NCBI GenBank assembly: GCA_029449235.1
Contig: JANATG010000007.1
Coordinates: forward strand, 1,798,001-1,862,000
Source: Linnemannia schmuckeri
Lineage: Eukaryota; Mortierellomycota; Mortierellomycetes; Mortierellales; Mortierellaceae
Direction of reading: 5' to 3'
DNA length: 64,000 bases
Positions within the stretch are counted from its first letter, which is position 1. Every line of letters begins with the position of its first letter. A program made the translations under genes and the position numbers. Shown here in pieces: positions 11,123 through 22,287 of the stretch. Under the pieces are notes generated by a model, which worked only from the letters and a program-made list of their open reading frames with translations, had not been told where the DNA came from and did no database searches.

Positions 11123-12312
11123 TTAATCGAAAAGACCGAATCCCATATCGTCATCAGACTCCTCCTTCTCCTCAACCTTCTCCTCGACCTTGGCGGCGGA
11201 GGTGGTAGCAGCGGCAACGGGGGCAGCGACAGCGAAGGCGGAGGGGTCAGCGAGGTAGGCCTTGATCTGTAAGGGTTACAAAAGCGTAAGAAAATTTTCA
11301 TTTTTGATTAGTTTTTGTATTTTTTTTTTTGATAATTGTTGATGTTATTTTTGTTGGCAACAAAAAAAATAAAATGGGAACCATCAGGAAAAAATTAGAG
11401 TGTTTGATTATCTCGTCACTGCCTTGTTGAAGGGCTACAATGAGTTTTTCATCACACGGCTCGCACATAGGAAATAATAAAAAAAATTCAAGGGGGATCA
11501 TGATCGAGCAACAAGGAGCAAACAATTACCTTCTCAGATCCAGGGAAGGTGTACTCGGTGGCAACGGAAACGGCCAACAAGTTCTTGTAAGAGTTGATGA
11601 TCGAGTGGGGGACCGAAGCAACGGTAGGGTAACCAATCTGGAGGGAGATGGCGGCAATGTTCTTGATACCGGCAACGAAGTGACCGATGAGAGCATCCTC
11701 CTCAATGTCCAAAACGGAGGGGTGGAAAACGGTGCCCTGGTCGTAAACCTGGACAACGGTCAAACCGTAGGTGAAGGGAGAGATGTTCAACATGTTCAAG
11801 AGAGCAGCCTCGGAAGCTCCGACACGGACATCCTTCTTGATCAAATGGACATCGTTGATGATCTCAATGGTACCACGGGCAATCTTGGTGGGGACACCCA
11901 AAGCCTGGAAGAAAGAGGTCTTGCCGGGCTCCATACCGGTGTTACCGGCAGGAATGTACACATCAATGGGGGCCATGGCACCAGCCTTGGCGGGGGCCTT
12001 GACACGGTTGGTGAGAACCTTGTCACGGATGGTCTTCAAGTCCGAGTTGGTGAAGACGAAACCGACGTTACCGCGGACCGAGGGCATGAGCTTCTCGTAG
12101 TCGGGGTTCTCGGCCTGGAGAATACGGATGGCACGACGAACCATGGTGTTCTTACCCATAAGGATCTTGGCATCACCACGGAGAGCCTTACGGATCTCGT
12201 GCATCTGGTTGGAGCCGACATTGTCGACATTGACAATGAAGATGGAGTTGAACTCCTCCAAGTAAGACTTGAGCTTTTCGAAGTATTCTTGCTTCTTGCC
12301 TGCCTTCGACAT
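11123..12312 (-). CDS. RPP0: 60S acidic ribosomal protein P0 (uL10)
   Basis: P0 is the base of the ribosomal stalk. It binds the GTPase-associated centre of 25S rRNA and anchors the P1/P2 dimers that recruit elongation factors. Exon 1 (12312-11530) encodes MSKAGKKQEYFEKLKSYLEE, the L10 fold with KILMGKNTMVRRAIR, and the insert with PAGNTGMEPGKTSFFQALG. Exon 2 (11266-11123) encodes an Ala-rich hinge and the tail EESDDDMGFGLFD, the acidic end shared by all P-proteins and seen by stalk-binding factors. The spliced protein is 308 residues, close to the usual 310-320. The single intron (11529-11267) joins codons in frame and carries a box C/D snoRNA on the same strand. Promoter elements lie upstream (see the TATA-like site at 12488-12497). 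Confidence 0.97.
11378..11462 (-). ncRNA. Intronic box C/D snoRNA, U36/snR47-like, predicted to guide 18S rRNA methylation
   Basis: It lies within the RPP0 intron, in the sense direction. Box C is GTGATGA (11455-11449), a perfect RUGAUGA. Box D is CTGA (11387-11384). The flanks GAGCC (11462-11458) and GGTTC (11382-11378) form a five-pair terminal stem. An internal GTGACGA (11418-11412) fits box C'. Directly before box D, the antisense element at 11404-11388 is complementary to GAAAAAATTAGAGTGTT, 17 bases that I recall as a conserved stretch of eukaryotic 18S rRNA. The fifth-base rule points at the fourth A of the A6 run, which I believe is the A methylated under snR47 in yeast (A619) and U36 in human (A668). 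Like most intronic snoRNAs, it would be released from the spliced lariat by debranching and trimming. The rRNA match is from memory and not checked. Confidence 0.85.
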
Positions 12313-12487
12313 GATGATAGTTGTTCGAGGGATTTAAAGGTCTATTCGAGATTAAGGCACAACAGTCGTCTGGTGGTCAGTTTGCTGAAAACAGAGTTGA
12401 TTGTTCCAGTTGGCGCCCATCGCCCGCATCGCTGTCTGTCCTCGTGGCCCTGCTGTCTCCTACGCTCTCTGCCTCCCGCGGCACTTT

Positions 12488-12497
12488 AGTATATAAG
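12488..12497 (-). promoter_or_regulatory. TATA-like element upstream of RPP0
   Basis: Read on the minus strand the bases are CTTATATACT, about 180 bases before the RPP0 ATG. This is a plausible core promoter element for a highly expressed ribosomal protein gene, allowing for a leader of about 150 bases. The assignment rests on position and sequence only. Confidence 0.35.
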
Positions 12498-12524
12498 GAG
12501 AGAGGTTCTCTGCTGGCAGAGTGA

Positions 12525-12556
12525 CAAGGTCCAGTCAAGGTCCAGTCAAGGTCCAG
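12525..12556. repeat. 11-base tandem repeat, about 2.9 copies
   Basis: CAAGGTCCAGT is repeated perfectly at 12525-12535 and 12536-12546, followed by a ten-base partial copy at 12547-12556. It lies just upstream of the TATA-like element of RPP0, in the space between RPP0 and APC10. Confidence 0.95.
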
Positions 12557-12986
12557 GTAAAAAGTGCGAATGGTGCCAATTCAGCAAAGAAACGGCATCC
12601 ATGGGCAATGTCGGCACTCTTTGGTGTAGCTGGATGTCGTGAGAGCAAGAAACGAAGGATTGGATGTGTTGATCGATGGGTTGATGGGTATCGATGGTGC
12701 CGATGGATGGATAGTTGGTAGTCTGTCCTGTAGAACGGTACTGCAGAAACACATACCAAAGTTGAGAGGATTCAACAAACGAGTTGCAAACTTGTGCCTT
12801 CAATTTATTTGAATCTTCTAAGCCACTCTTTTAAAAGGAGTTGGTGGCGGGACTCCAGGGTCAGTTGAAAGGAAGGCGAGTTGGTCCTTTTGTCCTTGTT
12901 GGCAAACCATTCTCATAAGCTCACTCCCAGGTTCACGTACCAAGCAACCAGCACGGGCAACAACAAATAAAGAGAAGACATTCAGA
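12557..12986. other. Intergenic between RPP0 and APC10
   Basis: No coding frame with recognisable content. It contains a GATGG-rich patch around 12660-12715. Promoter sequence for both divergent genes is expected here; apart from the RPP0 elements listed separately, I cannot point to specific sites. Confidence 0.5.
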
Positions 12987-13835
12987 ATGAGTCGTGAACT
13001 AGATGTGACCGACATGGTAGAGATTGGCAGGCAGGCAGCATGGTCGGTCTCCAGTGCCAAAACAGGACACGGTCTCGAGCTGCTCCGCGACAACGACCTC
13101 GACACATACTGGCAGTGCGTTCACAGTTTCTCTTGACGTTATGGATCACTTTTCTCGATGCCTGTGGTTGTCTTAACGAGAAATATCTACGCCTCCACCT
13201 CACATTTTTCCCCTGTTACTTTTCTTTTTAATAGGTCTGACGGCCCGTCGCCTCACGTTGTCAACATGCAGTTTGAAAAAAGGACGTCAATTCGCCAGGT
13301 ATCCTTCTTCCGCGACAAGCAAGACGAGAGTTACACGCCGTTAAGAGTCAGTATCCGAGGTGGAACCAACCATCAGGATCTCAAGGAGCTCTACAGTCTG
13401 GATGTCGAGGAGGCGACTGGTTGGGTAAACATCAACCTCGCGGAGATCTCCAGCAGGTAAAAGGCGTTCATTGTTATGTTCAATCTGCTGAATGAGAGCG
13501 AGTGGAAGGAGGCTCAAAAGTTCGTAGGACTTATTCGTGCCTATCCTCTTCAATGCCTTGCCAGTGGTCGACCTCCCAGGGTCTTCCTGTTACAACTAGC
13601 AGTCCTTTCGAACCACCATGGAGGACGAGACACCCACATCCGTCAACTGAAGCTCTTCTCGACCAGAGAGTAAGTCCACAGTTAACACAGCATCGCTGAG
13701 TATTTTCCATGCCCAAATGTTAAGAAATTCACACCTTTGTTGTTCCTTTATACTCTTTCTAGATCTCTTATGTCTCTGGATGAAGAAGTCCCCTTCACCG
13801 CGCAAGAGTGTCTCCAGTTTTCAACTATCCGATGA
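12987..13835 (+). CDS. APC10: Anaphase-promoting complex subunit 10 (Doc1)
   Basis: APC10/Doc1 is a core APC/C subunit that, with the coactivator, forms the D-box receptor and makes ubiquitin transfer processive. Four exons (12987-13114, 13235-13456, 13565-13669, 13763-13835) give 175 residues, normal for the family. The DOC jellyroll is clear: AAWSVSSAKTGHGLELLRDN, DTYWQSDGPSPHVVNMQF, then LQLAVLSNHHGGRDTHIRQL, matching the conserved HxxGRDTHxRQ block. The C-terminus ends in Ile-Arg, the IR tail that docks on the TPR subunit Cdc27. All exon joins keep the frame. Confidence 0.95.
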
Positions 13836-13872
13836 GCTCCGTTGTGCCTTGTAAAAATATGTCAGTAAAAAA

Positions 13873-13915
<43 letters not shown>

Positions 13916-14341
13916 GAATGTACGATCCGCATCTGTCCCGGCGAGGCCAGTACTTGGGCACCGAGTCATTAAAGACCGAGAGGTTGATCTTTCTCTTCAC
14001 GAAATGTCATTTCTCGTACTCGCATTCAACTTTCCCTCACGCCATCAACTTGTTCACCTCACTCTCTTCATTCTCTTTTTGTCGAAAAAAGGTGATTTAG
14101 CTGTTTATGCTTGAGGAAAAGTTAAAACTCGCTAGTTCGTATCGACAAAAGGGAAGTGAAGGAGAGAAGGAGGGAAGAAGAAGGGTAGGGGAATGGCAGC
14201 GGTAGAGAGATCCCCAATTAACTCCTGTGCCATGGAGGCGTAAAGGCGCAGAGAGAAAGGGGAAGAGAAGGATAAAGAGTTGAAATAGAGCCATCGAGGA
14301 TTTAAAAAAATTATTATTTGGCGAGAGAGGAGGGCGAAGAA
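13836..14341. other. Convergent intergenic region between APC10 and the aspartic protease
   Basis: This is the 3' flank of both genes. It contains a GA dinucleotide tract and purine-rich sequence around 14140-14180. No gene is seen. Confidence 0.55.
13876..13912. repeat. (AG)n microsatellite
   Basis: About eighteen perfect AG units, seen directly, starting some 40 bases after the APC10 stop codon. Confidence 0.95.
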
Positions 14342-16513
14342 TTACATGATCAGGCATTTTTGGGCGGTACCCTTGCCCCTGTTTGGAGTAGCAACTGCAT
14401 CCACTTTCATCTGCTCGAGGATAGACGGTTGAGCGCGGATCGGGTGCTTGCACTTGGCAATACCAACGCGTTCCTGACCAAGGTCAAACACGCACTACGA
14501 CGGAATAAGAAAGAATGCACAATTGTCAGAACGAAGAAAAAGAGCGACAATATACATCATTTTCGCATAATTGATGACTTACATAGTTCTGCTTAATGAA
14601 TACATCTCCAAGGATCCAAGTTGTCTATTGCATCGAGTTTCAAAGTATCTGTGTTAGCAGCAGCTCAGTCGACCAACACAGTACTCCAACACAGTACTGT
14701 GACTCAAACGGAAAAAAAAGCATGGCTAACACTCACGATCCTATCGCTGCTGGCAATGCCAGAGTAGACGAATCCGTCCTTGCCTTCCACCTCCTCTCGC
14801 ATAAGATCCTTCATGACCACATCAAACTTTGTTCCACTGAGCAAAAGCTGGAATCCTGGTAGGTTGGCAATCTCAGGGGTATTGGGAACAATCCAGCCAT
14901 TGTTTTCGTCGTAGTAGGAGCCGGGAATGTGGCTGTGGATGGCCTTTGCGACTTCCGTCGGGAGGATCACCAGTGTCGTGCCTAGTTGGGTGCAACCGCA
15001 TTATTGTTAGACGGATAGTCTTGAGGTCTTGTTGCGCATTGCATGGCTCCGAGAGGTGAAATATGAGGATGACCTACCAGTGTCTACAATCACGTCTGAG
15101 GCCAGCTGGAGGTCCACATTACCAAAGAAGAGTCCGTCGCACTTGATCTGCCAGTACCTCTTGACAGTGACAGGACACCATGTCAGTTCACCATCGATTC
15201 TTTCCGGGTCATAGCTTCCAAATCGATATTCTATGAGAACGAATAAGATTTGGTTAGGGTGTGAGACTTTGATTGACCATGGTGTTTAATCGCGAAACAC
15301 AACAAAGGACAAGTGATCGTACCTCCTCCACCGCCGTCGGTGCTTCGTCCTAACCACACACTGTAAAATGAATGGTGTTAGTGGCCATTGTTTCTGGAAC
15401 ATGGATACTTATCTAACAGTGCAAATGCAAATGTAGGCGTGTGCGGTACCTGAAGATAGGCGACTGAATTAGATTTTGTTTGATCATATTATCGACGGGC
15501 GTCAGTGTCCCTGGCATGCAGCTGATAGTGTTGAAGCCCAAGCCCAAGATCCCGTCAATGACATCGTTACTGAATGACAATGACTGCGCCGTTGCCAATC
15601 CAATGACCTGATCCTCAATCACCAACCCGCCAACATTGACGCGATCTTGCCCGAGGAATCCTTTCACTGCCGAGCCATCTCCATAACTGCGTTGCGTATT
15701 TGTGCGGTTGCACAAAATGAAGATGAGAAGATAGAAAACAAAGGTAAAAACAAGGGGTGAGAGGAGGAGCAGGAAGAAGTGCGGCGAGAGGCATTAGGCA
15801 ACCATCATGTTTTCCGATTGGAGGAAAGCAGCAAACTTAACGGTACTCAATGCTAACGTTGAATAAGACCACAAATAAAAAAGCATAAAAAAAAGCCTTC
15901 TCCCTTCTCACGTACGAGATTTGGAATTTGCCCTTGACGGGCTTGAAAGTGGTCGAGTTTGCCTTGATGAACCGACGACGACGGGTCTTGCAGGTGATGT
16001 CTGCCACCCACAGGTCGCTGCTTCCAGTATCGAGGTCTAGCCGGAACTTTTGCATGTTGGAACCAATCTCGACTGGATTTGCGTTATTTAAGAGAAGGGA
16101 TAAATAGTCAGAAAAAAGGTGTAGGCAAAAAGAGTTACATTGACGTAAAGCCTTGAGGGTTGCAAAAATAGAACCTCACCTTCGGCATAATATTGAACAT
16201 CGCGAGCGACGTCTGTCAAGGCTTCATAGTAGAGTGGAGCGTTGGCAGCTGAGATTTTTGGGTCGAGTTCTTTCAAGCGACTAAGGAATCCCCCTTTTGG
16301 TTTTGGTTTTGGATCTTCATGCTTTGCTGTAGCATGCTTGACCGACTCTGGTGTCCTGACTGTAAAGTTGGGGTTGGATGTCAACTGGAACCTATCGAGT
16401 TTACGGTGATTTGAGGATCAGAATAAGAGTCTGTATGGTTTCCAGAAAAGTGGATTCGTGGCGATTGTAGCTACTGGTTTTTACGAAAGAACTTTCTCTT
16501 GATCTTTAAACAT
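14342..16513 (-). CDS. A1-family aspartic protease with C-terminal CaaX box
   Basis: A pepsin-like protease with both catalytic motifs: DLDTGSSDLWVADI in the first lobe and VIVDTGTTLVILPTEV in the second. The flap Tyr is in FQISYGDGSAVKGFLG, and the family blocks DGILGLGF and WILGDVFIKQNYCVFDLG are present. Many short introns split the gene. The tail reads VGIAKCKHP and ends KGTAQKCLIM, a farnesylation-type CaaX sequence. The best-fitting 5' model is a short exon (16513-16485, MFKDQEKVL) joined in phase to 16390, giving SFQLTSNPNFTVRTPE; the region then resembles a propeptide. That start gives no signal peptide. An upstream signal-coding exon could still exist, but I could not find one. Secreted A1 proteases normally do not end in CaaX, so this product may be cytosolic or anchored to membranes. 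The N-terminus is the weakest part of the model. Confidence 0.85.
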
Positions 16514-17039
16514 GCTGGGTATGATGTCGAAAGAGGCGGGAGCAGGGTATATCGATGAGAATAAAAAAAAAGTTGTCGACCAAGGAAGCGAACGGAGAAG
16601 CAGAGAAGGGGAGAAGAGAACGAAGAGAAAGAAGACAAAGTTTCAAAATCATCAAAAAATTAAACATTTTTTTTGGCAGGGACTTTGCGCAGGTGAGCGT
16701 GAGGGGAGGAGGGGGTCAAATAATTGCCATCAGGTCACCATTTTAATGACAAAAAATAGGAGGCACTCTAGTTCACCTGACGGCATAACGTCTTTGGCTC
16801 TCTTACCTGCAAACACTAGCCGCCGTTTGTCGAGAATAACTAGGGAAAGGGGTGTGGAACATGATCAAAGGGCACACTACAAGACCAAAAATAGGGACAA
16901 GTCTACTCGATCCTGTTGAATGCATGCATGTGTTATTGGGCGGTAAGCTCTCCTGCTGTAGAAGGACTCGTAATGTGATGAAAAAAAAGTGAAAAAGAGA
17001 GAAAATAGAAAAATGCTCTAGACTAAAAGTTACTGGTGT
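16514..17039. other. Intergenic, 5' side of the protease and 3' side of YTM1
   Basis: A-rich and purine-rich on the plus strand. No gene is supported. A missing first exon of the protease, if any, would lie here: a short minus-strand frame starting MFHTPFPSYSRQ (near 16850) ends in a possible GTAAGA donor but does not look like a signal peptide. Confidence 0.4.
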
Positions 17040-18777
17040 TTATGCCTCAGCGCGGTCGGTCATATCTTGGACCTTGTGAATCTTCATCTGATTATCTTCA
17101 CCACCCGACAAGAGAATATCGTTGCTCCAGTCAATGCTAAAGACCTTCTTGGAGGCCTTTCCGTGAGACAAGGTATAAAGGGCACCCTTGGCACGGATGT
17201 CCCACACCTTGATCAAACCATCGTAAGAACCACTTGCCAACATGTACGACGACGAAGGCGACCACGACACAGAGGTAACCCAGTTCTGGTGTCCGCTCAG
17301 AGTTTGCTTCACAACCGACGAATCTTCCGAGCGAGGATCCCAAAGACGAATAACGGGGTCGGCATGACCTGAGGCCAAAAGTCCAGAGTGCTGAGAGTAG
17401 TCGAGAGCGTGAACAACCTTTTCGCAGTTCTATAGGCAGAAATGAAGACATTTTTAGAGAGTCAGTCTGAAGCTCAAGTATTTTGTCCTTGAACGAGCTT
17501 GAACTAATTTCATCCAGTAGGTATAATGTACCTTGGTTGTGATATTGACGCTGTTCTCAATATCCCAAACGCGAACAGAGTGGTCCCATCCACCACTGTA
17601 AAGGGTATCTGCTGATGTGGAGCTAAAGGTGACAGCCGAAACGGGTCCAGTATGTGCGTTGAGAGACGAGATAGGCGCCTAGTACGTGTAATGTCGACCA
17701 AGTTAGTAAAATGTACCCACTACTCAGTACAACATGCTAGCCTGCTTCCTGAATCAGTTGGGTCGTGTACCTTCAAGATCCTGTCCTCCTTGACGGTTTT
17801 CCTCTTCTTGCGGGTCTCAGTGACATCCTCGATGTGGTCGCTGACAGTGGGGATGATGTTAGTCCAGATTTTGATAGTAGCATCTGCTGATCCGGAAGCA
17901 AACTTGTCTCCAGTAGCGTTCAAAGAGATGCTTTCAACTCCTCCAGTATGCCCTCTACACTCGTATAGAATCGAGTGGCTGTTATCGGCGTGGTTATATT
18001 CCCATGCCAAGATAGATCTATCCAATGCTCCCGAAAGCAATGTGCCATTGTCACCTAAGTTTGTTAAAACGATCGGGTATGGGTTAGACACAGTTTCTGC
18101 ATAATCAAGGCAACCGATACCACTTTGTTCGCAGTCCGTGATTAGAAACAAAACTGGGCTTACCATCAGACGTAAGCCATTGAACAGCCTTGACGGCTCC
18201 GTTGTGTCCTGTCAAGATCTGAGTGCACTCAGCCTGCTTGTTCCAGAGGCGAACGTGGTTGTCGTACGATCCTGTCAAGAATCCTCCAGGGTGGTGTGCC
18301 TGAACAGCGCTGACCCAATCGTCGTGCTCGTATGAAGACAAGGGGGTAGGGGGAAGCATGGACTCGACGTATTCAATCGTCAAAACGTTCTCAGTCGACA
18401 TGTTCTTCTCCTCCAGGTACTCTGCCAATGAAGTCCTCAAGAACTCGCCATCAATCAAAAAGTCAAAGGGTCTCTGCTTCTCTATAAGATTGCCAGGAGC
18501 AAGTTCGATCAATGGGGATAGATTAGTCCTTTCTGCTTGATAAAGCGACTGTGCATTATCACCTCGCACTGAAAATGTAGTCTTCTTTGGAGTGGGTTGA
18601 AAAAGCCGGTGGGATAGACGCACCTCCTTCATTCTGGAGAACAAGGTTGATAATTTGCGAGAGTCCATAACGTCTGAGGCGAGCGGGAGTCTGAATAGCG
18701 GTTTCGGGGATGGCGAACTGTCTCTGCTGGGTGACGAATTTGACCTGGACCTGAGGTCCGTCTGCGATGGCGTCCAT
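17040..18777 (-). CDS. YTM1: Ribosome biogenesis WD40 protein Ytm1/WDR12
   Basis: Ytm1/WDR12 is part of the Nop7-Erb1-Ytm1 (PeBoW) complex, needed for 27S pre-rRNA processing and 60S assembly in the nucleolus; the AAA ATPase Rea1 removes it through its N-terminal ubiquitin-like domain. That domain is seen in exon 1 and the start of exon 2 (QVQVKFVTQQRQFAIPET, then RPFDFLIDGEFLRTSLAEYL). A WD40 propeller follows: WVSAVQAHHPGGFLTGSYD, DNHVRLWNKQAE, LASGSYDGLIKVWDIRAKG, and SGGEDNQMKIHKVQDM near the end. The ATG at 18777 starts directly before the UBL. About five short introns interrupt the gene. Confidence 0.93.
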
Positions 18778-18969
18778 GGCTGATTATGTAGATAAAGAGG
18801 GTAGTGGTAGTGGAGATGCAAGGGAATGGTCAAACAGTCGCTTGATGCCGTGTTATTGTGTTTGGAGCAGTCTGTCAATAAGGTCAAGAAAAAAAAAAAA
18901 AGGAAAGTTGCTGAAGTGACTGCTTTATGTTAAAAGCCACAAAGACAACAAAATTTATGAAAATTGACT

Positions 18970-21235
18970 CTAGGATTTGCACCGTTCTAGGACGCGTTCG
19001 ATACGATCGATCACACACTTGCGGCCTAGCGTAGACAGGGTCTCGGGCACTCCAGCACCAACCTAGTGCAAAATGCCAGAAAGTTAGCTAGGACACAAAT
19101 AGCACTTTGTTGTATACATTTGAACATGAAGGACCTCATCTGAGACCAGGCTTACCTTGACACCTGATACGGTGTATCTGAGGGCATTCATGACAACAGG
19201 CAGCTTCAGCTTGTGCTCGTCTGCAATGGCCTTGAGGACTTGCTTAGCCTCCTCCTTCTCTAAAGACACATCGTTCTTGGACTTGAGCTCGGATAATGCC
19301 TTGGGAAGCACCTTCAAGAGTGTGTCAGCTCCTACCTTAGACAAGTAGGCAACAGACTCCTCGGAGGTATACGTTGGGCTCTTGAAATAGTATCCGCACA
19401 GTGTTGGAACATCGTAGACATTCTTGATCCGCTCTTTCAAGGTATCGATGACCTGTCCAATATACTCGTCAGTATGCTCCTTTCCCAGTGGTCCCAAATC
19501 AGCCTCAATCTTGGGCCGAACCATAGCTGCCATGTTTAGCAGTCCCTCCTTAGTCTCTGCTCTCCGGTTAAGATGCATTTTGTTGATCCAATCTAGCTTT
19601 TCTCGCAATACAACAGCGTTTGACTGCTGAATGTTCTTCAGCGAAAACTACAACATGAGGATACAGTGTGCATGGAGGTAGTTAGTAGTGCGGATTAAAT
19701 TAATGTTTGAAGATCAACATGCAGCCCAGAGCAAACTTACAGCTTTCGTCAGTCCATCCAAGTCAAAAATCTCTTCAGTTGAGCCTGGGTGCCAGCCAAG
19801 GAGCGCTACAAAGTTCACGACCGCTTCAGGGAAGTAACCCTTGTCCTAGAGTGCGAACGAAGCATGATATCGTGAGTGTCCGCGCTTGCCTAGGTTCCCG
19901 AATATCCAGCCATATTATGAGACATACCCTGTAATCTTCGACGTTGACATCTCCAGATCTCTTCGACAACTTGGATTTGTCTGGATTAAGCAATAATGGC
20001 ACATGAGCGAACGAGGGTTCCTTCCATCCAAACATGTTGTACAGAATAATGTGCTTTGGTGCTGATGGGAGCCATTCCTATGAGGTAATCGCAACGCAGA
20101 TTGTGATTATAAGCTCTTTGTTCGGTGGCATTTCCAGATGTTCATCCATCCGTGCAATTCGTCAACTTACTTGTCCGCGAATGACATGTGTTATGCCCAT
20201 GATGTGGTCGTCTACCACATTGGCGAGGTGGTAAGTCGGGAAGCCATCGCTTTTCATCAGGACCGAGTCGTCGACCTCCTTGTTCATGAACTCAACCTTT
20301 CCATGGACCTTGTCGTGAATAACCGTTTTCCCATCCGGAACCTATCAAAAGTGGAGTATGCGTTAGTCATAGTGGAGTAGCAATTAGATACGCGACAATG
20401 AACTTGACCGTCATACCTTCATCCTAATGACATATGACTCTCCCTTTTCTGCGCGTTCCTGTGATTCCTGTTTGCTGAGGTTGGAGCACTTGCGGTCGTA
20501 GGAGGCCGTTCTCCCTGATTTTTGTGCCTCAAGGCGAACCAAGGAGAGGCGCTCTGGCGAACAAAAGCAGCGGTAAGCATGATCGTGTTCGACGAGGATT
20601 TCTGCATGCTGCTTATACAGCTCAAGGCGTTTAGACTATTCAGATAAAGAATGAAGGGGAAGTATGTGTTAGATCACCCATGTAATGTGGATCGAGTCGC
20701 GAATAATTGTTGGCATCGGCTGTCTGATTTACCTGTTGATATGGCTCGTGGGGTCCTCCAATTCCAGGACCTTCATCAAACTTGACACCTGCCCACTCTA
20801 ATGCTCTGATGAGGCTCTCTGTTGCTCCGGGAACATATCGCGTCTAGAATTGTATCTTCGTCTGTTAGGAAAGTGTCGGCGAATGATAGGTACGCAAAAT
20901 GATACTAAGGAACAAGTACTGCATACCTGATCGGTATCTTCAATACGAAGAATACATTTTCCACCATCCTGACGAGCAAGCAATGAGTTGTAGAGTGCTG
21001 TGCGAAGACCTCCAAGGTGAAGGTGCCCTGTGGGCGACGGTGCGAAACGGACGCGGGTTGTTGGAGTGGCTTCGCCCAGGGTTGTTGTTGGTGGCGAGCT
21101 AGTGTAACTTCGTTGGGAGGTGAACTGAAATTTACGGCAGATTGCATTTGTATTCCAGCTCAATGACTGATGTGTTGGTCGGGACAGGAGTGCATGACCT
21201 GTCCGCATGAAAAGTCGATACCGTTGAGAGAGCAT
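18970..21235 (-). CDS. EARS2: Mitochondrial glutamyl-tRNA synthetase
   Basis: Class I GluRS that charges mitochondrial tRNA with glutamate. After an Arg/Ser-rich leader typical of matrix import (starting MLSQRYRLFMRTGHALLSRP), the catalytic fold begins RVRFAPSPTGHLHLGGLRTA, the HIGH-like motif, then LRIEDTDQ. The KMSKS-like motif is KLSKRSGDVNVEDY (near 19980), preceded by LLLNPDKS. The C-terminal anticodon-binding helices run to ERVLERCKS, with the stop at 18972-18970. Several introns of about 70-100 bases are present. Two possible starts exist (21235, or the next Met nine residues on); both keep the leader. It diverges from the LYR-like gene about 200 bases away. The bacterial-type fold and single HIGH block set it apart from cytosolic GluRS. 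Confidence 0.93.
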
Positions 21236-21442
21236 GGATGGAATGAGAGAAGAGATGGAATGAGGTGTGAATTCCAGGCACGATTCGGTTCGTTCTTATT
21301 TTTTACTTTTTGTGGCTCCGAACAAAAGCAGTCATCTGGCTTCCTGGCTGTGCCAGAAATCTTGATGCTCTATTCTCAGGCACAACCAACCTTTTCTTTC
21401 CCTTTTTTTTTCTCTCTCTCTCACACACAGACACACGCACAA

Positions 21443-22142
21443 ATGCCTCGTATTCCGCTGAACGTCGCTTCTTCATTACCTCGCACGCTTGGAAAGCCTC
21501 CAAAGTCAATACCCCTGGATTTTAGACCTACAGATGCTGACGCTCGCTCCCTCTTTCGGACACTATGGCGGGTGGGAAGTCTCTCGGTGATGTATACAAA
21601 CCCAGGGCGGGATGTCATCCGGCAAATGATACGCGAAGGGTTTGACGAGTCGCGCCGACGACCTGCAGCAAGTGAAGCCGATATTAGACAGGAGTGGGAG
21701 CGAGGTATGTCAAACATGCAAGTTCACCCTGCAAAGCTGTGACCCAAAGTGATTGTTTTGGCTCTAGTACGCTCATACTGAAATTGACTCCACTGCTCAC
21801 GCTCTTCACCAATTCAGCGTTGAATACTCGGTATTTCTTTGAAATTGCTTCTACACGTTTTGGTGTTGAGCACTCGGTGATAAGTAATCTGACCAGAATC
21901 GCCGCAGAGAACAGTCAAGGGTATGTCATATGACGTAGGGTGTAAACTGTGATAGTAGACTCTTATTTAACACTTGGACCGTCTGACCCCATAATATAAT
22001 CATTACTTTTTGTTATATATATCGTAGAACAACGCGTATCATGAAGCCCCAGATGCGCAAACTCAAGCAAGAAACGCTGGCTGAATACCGGAGTATTGTG
22101 CACGCTTTGAATGAGTCGCTTGGATTGAGCCTGCGCTGTTGA
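21443..22142 (+). CDS. Small LYR-like (possibly DUF1763) mitochondrial protein
   Basis: Three exons (21443-21704, 21818-21920, 22028-22142) give 159 residues with all joins in frame. The N-terminus is basic and Ser/Pro-rich, compatible with mitochondrial import. A helix with ARSLFRTLWRVGSL resembles the LYR-type start of complex I/Fe-S accessory proteins. The second exon has RFGVEHSVISNLTRIA, like the His-containing block I recall in fungal DUF1763 proteins. It is not an obvious match to a named protein. The shared spacing with mitochondrial GluRS fits a mitochondrial role but does not prove one. Confidence 0.55.
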
Positions 22143-22287
22143 TTTAGTGGCTTAAATTAGAAGCAGTCACTTGCCTCAAAAAAAAAGAAAAAGAAAAAAA
22201 AAAGAGCAACAAAATAAACTTGATACACCAGCTGAAGAACTGAATCAGTTTCTCACTTCAGTCCGACTTTACTCATCAACAAACATC

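Noticed and set aside
11440..12489. A 349-codon plus-strand open frame opposite RPP0
   Set aside because: It is the antisense shadow of the strongly biased codons of the P0 gene; the Val/Leu/Asp/Gly-rich translation has no domain and P0 explains the sequence fully.
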